Assembly: GCA_001643675.2 (NCBI GenBank)
Contig: LSRY02000036.1
Location: forward strand, 848,001-912,000
Direction of reading: 5' to 3'
Length of the DNA stretch: 64,000 nt
From: Monocercomonoides exilis
Lineage: Eukaryota; Preaxostyla; Oxymonadida; Polymastigidae
The position numbers and the translations under genes are program-made. Below are positions 49,801 through 59,320 of the stretch, one piece after another; within the stretch, counting starts at the first letter, position 1; each line of letters starts with the position of its first letter. The notes under the pieces were generated by a model. It ran no database searches. It had not been told where the DNA came from and was given only the letters and a program-made list of their open reading frames with translations.

Positions 49801-52800
49801 GAGGCAATAAATGAAGTTGAACAAATAGAATCCAACGCATCTTTGGAAGGAGCATTTAATGGCTGTATTGCTTGAATGGGATTGATGCTGAAAGAACGTT
49901 TAAGATCTTTTGCTCTTTTTGGGGTGGTAATTGAAGGTGTAACGTATCGATTAATAGAATTGATAAGATGTGAAATGGTGCGTTCCGCAGATCTTTCTTT
50001 TTCTTTTCGCGAACCATCGACTGCACTGCGAAGTTTGTATCCATCCACAACAGTTCCAGTGTCATCCACATTGAATGCTTCGTTGAATGAGAAAAACAAC
50101 CGATTCGCGGCTGAAATCGAAGCGAGATACGTTTGAAGAGACGGACGTGTAGAAGAAGCAGAAGAAGATAACAATGCAAAATGTTGAACAGGCGAAGTCT
50201 GGATAGGTTGAAGTGCACTGTCTTCTTCGTATTGATTGAAAATATTTACAGCTTCTTTCCATTCGTTGAATGCATATGTCTGAGAGAAAAATAGTCTGAT
50301 CAGTTTTTGAGAAAGATCAAACTTTGAAACTGAAGATTTCCTTTGAGTGTTTTGCCTATCGGCTGTGTAAGAAAAATTAGGCAATCTCAACGAAGAAAAT
50401 GTTGGAGACAGATGTTGATCTGTTGGTGTGGTTCCAGAAGACGAACAGTTTGAACATTCATTCATGCTGTCTGATACAGTTGACCACGTTTCTGGAAGAG
50501 GAGTTTGAGATTCAAACATGTGAAAAGCGGACGAAGCAGAAGTCGAAAGAGCATCAACAAGAGCTGTTCCGCTGCTTGGAGCAAAAATAGGCTGCGGAGT
50601 GTTTGTAACTAGAGGAGGAGTGAAAAGACGTATCGACTGATTTTGTGAGTGTGTTGAACCCGCCCAGGTTTGGGGACTTAAACTTTGAGACATTTGAATG
50701 CTCGGTGAATCGTGGAAAATTGATGCTGATTGAGATGAGGATATCATCGTCTGTTGCTCAAGGCTTTTGCATGGAAACGAAAACACATTGGATGATATTT
50801 GCTTTGAGGATAAAGTTTGATCTTCTTTTGGTTCCAATGAAGTTATGCGAGCGTTTGAGAGATAAGAGAAAGGTGGAAGTGAATGCGATTCCTGAAGGGC
50901 AGTTGAAGGAGTCTGCTTAACAAATGTTGGTGAATATGTTCCCCGAAGCACAGCTCCACTTAAACAGAATGGATTTTCAGCTGAAGGCTCAGATGGAAGA
51001 GGGTCACACGACGCAGCAGCGATTGATGATGCAATGTCGATCATCATTGGAGAAGGAGAAAGTGATTGAATTTCAGAAGAAGGGAATCCAGAGAATGATG
51101 GAAGAGACGGAGAATTGAACGAAGAAATCATCGATAATGATGGAGGAGAAGCAAAGGCAGTTGCTTGCTGTTTAGCTGCAGTCAGCCTAAAGATTCCATC
51201 AGGCACAGATTGAAATGGCATCAAAGAATTCTGGACAGGAATTGATGATGCTCCAATGGAACTATAATTCTTTGAAAGTGGCTCTGTTCCATTGGAGAAT
51301 CTGCTGCCCTTTGTTGAATCTGCTTCGATTCGTGCAGATGTATTCAAGCTTACCATTTGATTGGGTGAGCATTCAGGAAAAGATGCAACAAAATGCAGAG
51401 ATTGGCCAGACGATTCCAGTTGCATTGTTGGAGAAGTATTAAGTTTGAAACGTGTTGTATAACTTTCAGAAGAATCGGAAAAAAGTGGATGAAAAGGGTG
51501 CAACTCCAAATGTGAAGAAGAAGGAGAAAGTGATGTTGAAGAAGAAGCAGCTCTTCTTGGCTGGGGCTGTGCAAACAGCAAAGGCGAATGCCACAAAGGA
51601 TTTCCAGTGATTGTCTGATTCAAAGAAGGTGATGAAGAAGCAACTGACGGAAGAGCTGCAGAAGAACAGCGAGACGCAAAAGCTGTCTGTGAATGTCCAA
51701 AAAGCTCCAAGTTTGGCGAATGAATGATTATTGGTGTTTTCGGAAAAGAATCAAAAAGTGGCGTGGAAACAGGAGAAAACTGAGCGGCAGAAGAAATATC
51801 TGGGAGAATTTGAGGGGTTGAACTCAAAAGGTGCTGAATAGTTGGTAGGCAAAGGATTAGAGACTCTGGAAGAGGACAAGCAGTGCCCTCGTTGCTTTGT
51901 GTGCATATTGTTGATTGTTGAAGAGTCTGATGCGATAAAAGTAATTTTCCACTTTTTGGAGAAAGAGAAGTTGGATAGCACAACAACGAAGGAGAAGGGG
52001 AAGAAGAAGAAGAAGAAGTTGATGATCTTGCAGAGGTTTGGCAGTTTGGTTGATTTGTTATGGAAGGCGAAGTAAGTGAAGGAGATGGAAAGGAGGAAGT
52101 GTGAGGCAAGAATACAGGCATGACAGGTGATGATGATAATAAGGTTGTTGCTTGCGATGATGAAAAAGATGGAGCAGAGTATAAACTTTGAGGCAAACAT
52201 ATTTCGTTGAAGCATTCAGAAGGGTCAGACGGAAGCGATGAAATGATTGATGCAGTTTTTTTGATGGTTCTTTCTCTTTCCTCAGCCAACGAGCGGGCAA
52301 AGGACTGAATCCTTTTGTTAACTCCGCTTAATGAGTGATTCTGTTTTGGCGAATGGAACAAAACATCTTCAGAGAATTCGGTTTCTGATTGCTCCGATAA
52401 ATCAACTTTTTCAGCTGAAGGTTTCTCTTTTGCCTCACCTGAAATTATTGATTCATTTTCACAATTTCTGTCAGCGTTTGTTTTCTGCTGATCCAAATCT
52501 GGTTTGTTTTTTCGATTAGCTGATGGCCTCTCAATGCTCGAAACAAATTTAACATGAGAAGAGTTGGAATTGGCAATGTCTTTGTTGATACATTTCCTGT
52601 CAGAGAAAGGCATCAAAATGTCATTCTTCACACAAGGCTGTACTTTATTTGTTTTCTCAATCATTTCATCAAAATCTGAATTCGTGTCAAATTTAAACAA
52701 TCTGCTTGCAAATAAAAATCGCCTCTTGTCAAATGGAATTTCAGATTTTGAAAGTGAATGTCTTCGTTTGTTGCGATAATGATTGCGCCTCTGAACAGAC

Positions 52801-54449
52801 TTTTCACGATAGATTGTTTTGTAAGTTTCTCTTCGGAATAAATCCTGGCTTGAATGAGGAGGAAATACAGACTGTTCAGATGATTGCTTTGAAGGTGGTG
52901 ATAAAAATCTTCCATGAGCTGAGCAAATCAAACAAGGATGAAATGCTCTATTTCTGACTGACTTTCTTCTCCGCAATAACTTCGAATGAAATACAAACAG
53001 ATCAGAATTGTCGATAAAGTGTGAATGGATGTTGAATGATGGAAGCAGAAGACGAGCGGAAGAATCAGAGCAGTTTGAAGATTGAAGAGTACATTCAGCA
53101 AAAGACGGATTTCTGTCATCAGAAGCTTTTTTTACCAATTCTTTTGACTGTTCAATTTCCCTTGCGTTTGTCTTGTCAACGTCGAAATGAGGGACAAGCG
53201 AAAGAAGCGAGCCTTTTCGCTTTGATGTCATTCCTCTATCCTTTTTGTGCAGAAAAGGAGTTATTTTTTGATGGAACATATTCATAAATACTTGTTGCTT
53301 CCTGTTCGTTTGTGAATAAGACAAAAAATCAATCTTTGAAGAAGTTGGATGATAAAATAGATCTGCACCGCAAGAACACTTCATCAATGCTGCTGAACTC
53401 GATGATGTTGATAAAATCGAATCTGAACCTTGCTGACTTCCAAAATCAATCTCAACACTCTGAAGAGTTGAATTGCTTGCGTGTGTGATTGAGAATGTTG
53501 CTGCAATTAATTTTTGTGCATCTGCATGAACGTTGTCTCTCTTCCGCATTTTTTGAGTGATCATTGGTATTGATGAACCAGAAGATCCAGAAATATGACT
53601 GATAAACGTTGATAGTTGATTAAAGAGGATTGCAGGATCATTGGAAAATACAATCTTTCTCGCTCGATAAAAAGAGTTGCACGACGAATCTGAAATCTCT
53701 GACAACGACACAGAAACGTCATTATCAGATATTGTTTCTGTTGAGCAACTTGAATTTTCTGTGCAAGATTCATCAGATTCTTCTGCAGAATCTGAGTAAT
53801 CAAGATTTGAATTGACATCCTCTTCAGAAAGATTAGAAACAATATCATCAGATTTTATTTTGCTTTTGTGATGAGTGCCATTGCGATTTCTATCAATTTT
53901 TTGCTGAATCTTCCGATTTATGCGTCTTTCCTCAAGAAATTTGAAAAAAGTCTGCACCCAATTCGACCCATCGACACTGTACAATTCATTCGAAAAAGAA
54001 AGATCCTTTATCATTTGCATGAGAATAGAGGGAATAATTTTTGATCCAGCTGATTGGATTTCAGTTGTTTGTTTGCAACATTGGATTGCATCTCGCTCTG
54101 AAATTTTTTGATGAAATGTAATATTTCTTCTCTTCGAGCAAATAGCTAGATGTTGCTTCAAAGGATATTTTTTCGAGACGCTCAATGCTTTTGCAAAGCG
54201 TGCTCTCATTTCCCTCTCTGCAAATAGAAGAACTGGATTATTTTGCATTTGGAACATCAACTGCCGTTCTTCGGAAGCTCTTCCTAGCGAAGGAAATAAC
54301 CGTTTTTTGATTCGACGCATTGAACTTGAATGCTTCGTTGAAGATTCAGAATCAGAAACTTCTGATTGAGAATCATTAACTTTGCTATTATTGCCACTTC
54401 CACAAGGTTGATCTTTTTGAAACAACAACCCCTGAAGGGTATTTATCAT
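46890..54449 (-). CDS. Unknown serine-rich giant protein, 2519 aa, single exon
   Basis: One open frame from ATG to stop. Dominated by Ser, Pro, Asn and Thr, with long disordered regions (about residues 700-1350 are almost entirely such). More ordered islands lie near 50-200 (ERQLMFQMQNNPVLLFAER; WVQTFFKFLEERRINRKIQ), 1380-1650 (LIRLFFSQTYAFNEWKEAV; AFLLFTHILRLAQESDIHE), and the last 350 residues (IEAAIYSLDVAYNTKIAPL; DKWMRVLFEKRRHFHKIDP). Two small Cys pairs, CSCG and CLIC, could bind zinc together. No signal peptide or membrane helix. No family recognised; nuclear or signalling scaffold are both possible. Acidic SEEDVNSN-type patches recall the 1478-aa gene but are not homologous by eye. Confidence 0.75.
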   Translation of the reverse strand: MINTLQGLLFQKDQPCGSGNNSKVNDSQSEVSDSESSTKHSSSMRRIKKRLFPSLGRASEERQLMFQMQNNPVLLFAEREMRARFAKALSVSKKYPLKQHLAICSKRRNITFHQKISERDAIQCCKQTTEIQSAGSKIIPSILMQMIKDLSFSNELYSVDGSNWVQTFFKFLEERRINRKIQQKIDRNRNGTHHKSKIKSDDIVSNLSEEDVNSNLDYSDSAEESDESCTENSSCSTETISDNDVSVSLSEISDSSCNSFYRARKIVFSNDPAILFNQLSTFISHISGSSGSSIPMITQKMRKRDNVHADAQKLIAATFSITHASNSTLQSVEIDFGSQQGSDSILSTSSSSAALMKCSCGADLFYHPTSSKIDFLSYSQTNRKQQVFMNMFHQKITPFLHKKDRGMTSKRKGSLLSLVPHFDVDKTNAREIEQSKELVKKASDDRNPSFAECTLQSSNCSDSSARLLLPSFNIHSHFIDNSDLFVFHSKLLRRRKSVRNRAFHPCLICSAHGRFLSPPSKQSSEQSVFPPHSSQDLFRRETYKTIYREKSVQRRNHYRNKRRHSLSKSEIPFDKRRFLFASRLFKFDTNSDFDEMIEKTNKVQPCVKNDILMPFSDRKCINKDIANSNSSHVKFVSSIERPSANRKNKPDLDQQKTNADRNCENESIISGEAKEKPSAEKVDLSEQSETEFSEDVLFHSPKQNHSLSGVNKRIQSFARSLAEERERTIKKTASIISSLPSDPSECFNEICLPQSLYSAPSFSSSQATTLLSSSPVMPVFLPHTSSFPSPSLTSPSITNQPNCQTSARSSTSSSSSSPSPSLLCYPTSLSPKSGKLLLSHQTLQQSTICTQSNEGTACPLPESLILCLPTIQHLLSSTPQILPDISSAAQFSPVSTPLFDSFPKTPIIIHSPNLELFGHSQTAFASRCSSAALPSVASSSPSLNQTITGNPLWHSPLLFAQPQPRRAASSSTSLSPSSSHLELHPFHPLFSDSSESYTTRFKLNTSPTMQLESSGQSLHFVASFPECSPNQMVSLNTSARIEADSTKGSRFSNGTEPLSKNYSSIGASSIPVQNSLMPFQSVPDGIFRLTAAKQQATAFASPPSLSMISSFNSPSLPSFSGFPSSEIQSLSPSPMMIDIASSIAAASCDPLPSEPSAENPFCLSGAVLRGTYSPTFVKQTPSTALQESHSLPPFSYLSNARITSLEPKEDQTLSSKQISSNVFSFPCKSLEQQTMISSSQSASIFHDSPSIQMSQSLSPQTWAGSTHSQNQSIRLFTPPLVTNTPQPIFAPSSGTALVDALSTSASSAFHMFESQTPLPETWSTVSDSMNECSNCSSSGTTPTDQHLSPTFSSLRLPNFSYTADRQNTQRKSSVSKFDLSQKLIRLFFSQTYAFNEWKEAVNIFNQYEEDSALQPIQTSPVQHFALLSSSASSTRPSLQTYLASISAANRLFFSFNEAFNVDDTGTVVDGYKLRSAVDGSRKEKERSAERTISHLINSINRYVTPSITTPKRAKDLKRSFSINPIQAIQPLNAPSKDALDSICSTSFIASDAAIASAIEDSISPPLFTESTTSDNSIKFSSDLPTTNATFADEKPSMTEAVAFLLFTHILRLAQESDIHEVFARSSLSQLLRQTLSLQLIINASVSLLSSELERKEQPFALIGESCTTNTKSAFAEESSFSSSSMMSDDSDKAYEIDSSKTEGSNVQTLCGVSEIEDEKSISSLNYSSNCNDFFSQENIERTNSLCCSNKNGSNNFDMKKDSNDTGGIKSNSLTGKCVQHFDSIETQSEINLSLLFPSSLSVSEDRCSVLSHFNQNSVLSSSTTSFEAGQEKGKNSPIELSGNEVPSDNHPSSLLNITKSGSSVSLPSFPSSPSLGQIKCLKGMHPLVNSYFDASAQRYVSSISLFPLIVRSSHPLGFFISHEKHQHLDASESSLESLQLPRHSGCSESQKVTQKLLKFSFFSEISLSATSCPMYLSPAIPENFYSILKNFILNSLTKAPLSAPLVFNTALFESFNSSFSSSITRSPHFGVLSSISQPLMNKSTSGKLSSFQNSNRNEKNLETNTAVMFNSSSASKPSCFISSTNHSQSLKSRCVESNDHEKVTSPLLFTQSQMFSTAECKATHKESTVFSESLAFDHISHSAISFSSAKTFAFFGCSQCASIQLESIEAAIYSLDVAYNTKIAPLHQHEFCVAAVDVVIEDENGLSSSNEDDKWMRVLFEKRRHFHKIDPNEQMIQKKNKDTAISMSGRIITNSTNTGKFCFNQMDPLINSFRPCLIHICDCIDNNGIKERHQTKRIARIISLSSVYPPIMDSSHNFLYNFAISSSTTTKKPLIVHTLLSSLSLTPSSNCLLMRAFHSNRLLPVFPDYSHIADIEANNLVLSSSSSIQSTDHAEVISSLPFQHCTFPVRIPIHCKCYSAAIANNTFSVLVNNTSFAMLLKHLLFSSSASSKQNNSHCFEKNKSRNDKQAKFVEITNWFEKAEQFSISSDECRVEKAHSLIGEFIFDSIPFVLAKPLKE

Positions 54450-54730
54450 ATAATTTTAAGATTGAAGTATCATCGCTGTAAACAATTGCGAAGGAGAACA
54501 AACGACATTTTTAATTCAATAATACACCCATTGTAAATTTTAATCACAATTTTCAGTTCTCAAAAGAAATTCAAAAATCAATTAAATTTGCGCTGAAATG
54601 CAATAAAATGCACGAAAACAAAAACAAAGAAATTTCAAAATAAAATGAAATGAAACATAACGCAGAAAATTTCAATAATTCCTAAAAATTTTAAAATAAA
54701 ACTCAAGAGATTGTAATTTAAAGAGTAACT

Positions 54731-56908
54731 TTACATAAGCTTATGCTTTCTAAGCTTTCTTTGGGCCTCTTCTTCTTTCTCTTCCTTTTTGTCGCGGAAA
54801 TAGTCTCTAAGCTTAAAGAGAGCATAAATGACAACAAGCAAAGCAATGATGGACACAATCACAATTATAACAATCACAAAAGTATCAAGCCGAGGAGGCT
54901 TGTATTTTGGAGGCTTCATGAATGGATAGTCGATGTATATCCATTTGTTCTTGATGGACACGATTCTCGCGATGTATCTGTTGCGTGCACTGGAATTGGA
55001 GTTGGGCAAGAAATTGATCTTGTCTGAGGTCAGATTGGCTGACAGCTCGAGATTCATCCTGTTGGTGATGATGAAGTCGCGAAGGGGCGGGTCGAATGCA
55101 TCAGAATTATCGGGATCGAGGCTGGACATGTCAATCTTGATCGGATAGGGGAATATGATATCTGACGAATTAGGCACAAATGAATAGTTCTGAAAAATAA
55201 AGACAATAATATAAAAAAATAGTTTATAGTAATAAGCAAAAAAAATATCATGAATTATGATAAATAAATGAAGAGATGAAAGAAAGAAAGAAAGCGATAA
55301 AATACGAAATGAAATTTTAAAACCAAATTTAATCAAGATAAAAAATAAAATAAAATAAAATAGAATCAAAAATTCAAAAATTCAAAGCAACAAAAAAATG
55401 AAACTTTCATAAAAGCAAACCAGTTGGACATCTGAATAAGTCTGTTTTGCCAAGAAGATTTTGTTGTTGCTCATTCGGTTGAAATTAATGAGTTGTGCCC
55501 GCAGGCTAATCTTTGTGTCGCTTGAAACCATAAAAATAATATCTCCGTCTTTGACAATTGTGGTCGATTCATTCAAGATGCTGCCTTCTGCCTTTCCATA
55601 ACCCTGAAATAGAAAAGAAATACATCACAACAGGCATCAATAATGTAATTGAATAGAAAGTGGTTGGATTGTATTGTTCAAAAATATCATATGTGATTAG
55701 AAAGAATAAAAGTCGAGAAATAACATCGAAACATAAATAAAAATGGAAAAAGCAAAATAGAATGTTAACTTTGATGTTCAAAGAAAAATTAAAAATTGAA
55801 TACTTTTGGTTCTTTTTCTGTTATGTCACCTTTAGTAAAAGCGCATCGAAGGCCATATTCCAATGTGATATCTTTTCCTCTCTCCCATTTGATGCAAAAT
55901 GAATTTGGATTCGCTTCCTGCTCCCTCGGTGAGCATTGTGATTTCGGGCTTGTGATTACCATATCGCACACAACATTACGCAATGTATCGCACAAAACTG
56001 CTTTTGTTTCGTTTGTTGGGGGTACAACATATCTGTATCTACCTGAATGGAACGCCCAAGGATAACATTTGCATTCGCGCGTTTCGCTTTCGGGCTACCA
56101 ATGGTGTAAACAGAAATAAATCATAAAATCAAAAAGTTAGAAAACTTTAAAATGCTTAACACACATCATCCCATTCCCCATAGAAACATTCCGAAAACTG
56201 GCACGCTGGACCAATGTACCCAGGTTCGCATTTGCAATAAGGAGTTCTGTCTGGGTCATCTCCAACTTCTCTTGTTCCGTGATAGCAAAGAAGATCACAC
56301 TCATCTCCAACGTATCCAACATCACAATAACAACGTCCTTCGTAGTATTGCCCATTAACGCACTTAATTCCACAGTCTGGTCCAACGTAATTGCGTAAGC
56401 AACGACATCCTGTTGTAGCAGTTGGATCATAATAACCGTGGTCGCAAGATACATCACAAAATGGACCTTTCCATTTCGATTCGCATGTACAAAAATCATT
56501 TTCTATCTTTCCATGATGGCATTCGTATTGACATTCTTCACCAAAATAAGGATTATCACAAATGCACTTCCCTTCTTTAAATGTTCCTCTTCCATTACAG
56601 TTTGAATCTTCAAGAATTCTTTTTGTTGCATAAGCAGGAACGTATGGAGTATCATCTCGAGAAATTCCAACTTTTTCTGTTTCAAAATGAGGCGTATTTG
56701 GAGAGCTAACAAGTTGAAACGATCGCATCATCATCTCCCACTGGCTTTTCATCTTTTGGCCAAGTTTCGTAAAAAATGTTAAAACAGGATTTCCTTCTTG
56801 TTCAATCGATTCTTTCCATAAATCACGAAATGGTAATCGTCGTTTGTAAGGCTCTAGCTGATCAACCTCACAAAGTGAAGAAGCGAACAAACACAAGTAA
56901 AAGATCAT
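54731..56908 (-). CDS. EGF-repeat type I membrane protein, 558 aa, four exons
   Basis: Predicted exons 56908-56165, 56094-55804, 55603-55421 and 55189-54731; introns of 70, 200 and 231 nt, all GT-AG and phase 0. Starts with a signal peptide (MIFYLCLFASSLC). About residues 102-245 hold four to five EGF-like modules: C-x-C-D-N-P-Y-F-G-E-E-C, C-T-C-E-S-K-W-K-G-P-F-C, C-R-C-L-R-N-Y-V-G-P-D-C, C-Y-C-D-V-G-Y-V-G-D-E-C, C-K-C-E-P-G-Y-I-G-P-A-C. A second extracellular part of about 260 residues, with fewer Cys, is not recognised. One membrane helix near 510-530 (VIVIIVIVSIIALLVVIYAL), then a short charged tail ending KHKLM. Likely at the cell surface for adhesion or binding, as EGF modules usually imply. 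An in-frame TAA precedes the ATG. Confidence 0.82.
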
Positions 56909-57360
56909 TAAATATACCCTTTATAGAATAATTTTCTTTCGTTTTCATAATTTACAATCAGAAAGGCTTATCTTTTATAACAATGAAAAATTAAATTATA
57001 CAATCGTTTTTGTGTAATTTTCCTTTAAATATCAACAAAATATTCTTGAATATTTTCTATTTTTTTCTTTTATTTGTGTTTTTGTGTGTTTGAAATCGAA
57101 AAAATGGTGATGCTAAAAGCACCATAAAACATACATTCGCTTCCACAAAAAGTTGAAAACAAAAACCAAAATGAAAAAAGAAAATAACACATTTTTGAAA
57201 CATTTTGATTCTGATTTGAAGAAAGTCGAAAAATGGAAAGCAGTCTGAACTCACTGGGAAAATTCACATTCTGCTCTCCACTTCCCATTCAACGAATAAT
57301 AGTCAAAGAAGAAAGCAAAGAAAGCCCTTCTCAAAAGAATGCCAACCAATACGACCATCA
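56909..57360. other. Spacer including 3' flank of the duplicated giant gene
   Basis: 56909-57091 is AT-rich upstream DNA of the EGF gene. 57092-57360 is the reverse complement of the flank after the 3013-aa gene, so it was duplicated with it. Confidence 0.7.
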
Positions 57361-59320
57361 TCACAAGTATTTTCGACTTTTCCTCCCCTCTTCTTTGCTT
57401 ATCGCTTCGCTCATCCCATCTTCTTCCTCTTCCATCCCCTCTTCTTCCTCTTCCTCTTCGTCTTCGTCTCGCAAAGAATCGCAGATTGCATCTGTCAGCG
57501 TCACCATCACTGCCCCAGCTGGAAAGTGCCCAATCAGCTCTCGCTTCATCCCGCTCAGAGAAGGCCTGTCTGCCTCATTCCACGAGACACACAACCTCCA
57601 AAACTCCAAATATGGTGTGTCCTTCACCAGCCCCACATTCGGCACTTCTCCATTCACAATCTTCTGCCCAGCTGCCTCTGCCCCATACTCCCCGAACGGG
57701 ATCTGGAGTGTCAGGCACTCCCACAGCATCATCCCGATCGAGAATGCCACCGACTTCTCTGTTGCCCCCATCTTCTTGTTCATTTGCAGCTCAGGCGCCT
57801 TCCACCTCAGGCACTCCTTCTTGAAATTGTCATCCTCATCCTCAAAGGCAGACGAGGGCAGAGAGTCCTCCTCCTCCTCATCATCATCATTGCTGGCAGA
57901 TGTCGCAACAGTTGACGAGGAGATGGATGATGAATCCGAATCATCGTCAGATGAGAAGTCGGAGTGCATCACAATGCAGATGACCATGTGCTCAGAGAAT
58001 AGTACAATGTGTGGGCTCAGATTGACAAGTGACTGAAGAGGGTTGTCCATCTCGGAAAATGAGTGGAGGGCGAGATTGGCCACCCAGAACAAGACCTGGG
58101 CAGCTGTCTGCTCTCTTTCCTTCAGAGTGCCTATCGCCATCTCCTTCTTCTCATTCCTTCCATGAAGCAGCATGAACAGCGAATCCCTCAGATCCACAAT
58201 CAGCTTCTCATGTGGTGATGAACACGCCATTGCATCCACCAGATTCGACATCGATGAAGTGGTTGGGCACAGGTCCTCCCCTCGAACAAATGTGGATTCT
58301 GTATCTGAAGTGTCTGTGGTTGAAGTGGATGAAGTGGATGGAGATGGAGTTCTTTTTCTTGTTTCCTCATCTTCTTTTTCATCAACCTTCTCAAGCATCC
58401 ATTGAGGGATCTTGTCTGAGTCTCTGCCCAAAATGTATTCAGTCGATCCACTCTCTGACAGAAGATGCTCCGATGACTCCGAATGTCCCAAGCTTTTCGC
58501 ATACACCCTCTTCTTGATTCTCTCATCGCTCTTCTTCTCTGCCTCCCTCTCAGCTCTCCTCCACTGCTCCTCTGGCGACATCTCCATCGTCACCATCTCA
58601 AACGCCTTCGGATCCTTTCTGATGTTATCATTCACAATCTCTCTCAGATCTTCTGCTTCATTCTTAACCTTCTTCCATCGAATTACAAACAAAATAAAAC
58701 CGATGAGAACAATCAATAATATCACAACAAGCACAACAACAATCAACAACCAATACGATTTCCCTTCTTTTCCTCCTTCAGCAATCCTTTCATCCCCATT
58801 TGCCTTGGGTTCGCTTCTGTTCTTCAGAACAAATGCATCAGTTGCAGACAACCGCTTTCCATACACAATCATCACAGACACCTCCGTATCGTCTGGGATC
58901 GACGAAAGATTTCTCGAAGGCACCATCCCAACTGCTTCCGCTTCACTCACAAACCCATCTTCTGCAAAATGATATGTCTCAATCAGGTCTGTATCTCCAG
59001 CTGATAAAATCAGTCGGAATGACAAATCACATGGCAGAAGAAGCGCTCCCTTGAATTGAATTTCTGTTCCACCTCCATTTTCGCTGGCCGAAGCCCCTTC
59101 CAACACCGGAATGAAGAATGAAGATGCTCTTTCAGAAACAATCCCTTCAAAACTGCATCCATCATTCAAAATCCACATCGATATGTCTGGGAAAACTCCA
59201 TCTCCCCCTTTCAAGCTGGAAATTGACAGTGATCCTGAATCAGAGCAGATGATATTTCTTCTCAATGATGGATAATTTTCAATGAATGGATTATTGTTCA
59301 AAAACTCTCCTTTCTCAATT
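57092..59320 (-). repeat. Right arm of the ~2.2-kb imperfect inverted duplication
   Basis: Reverse complement matches 25991-28203. Differences seen include one added codon (DDNFKKEC here, DDNKKEC there), altered Asp/Glu runs near the C-terminus, and changes in the membrane helix (VVVLVVILLIVLIGF here, VIVMSIILLIVLIGF there). Confidence 0.85.

Noticed and set aside
57233-58972. Plus-strand frame of 267 codons and others opposite the paralog tail
   Set aside because: Antisense to the duplicated pseudokinase region; the same shadows occur at 27-28 kb.
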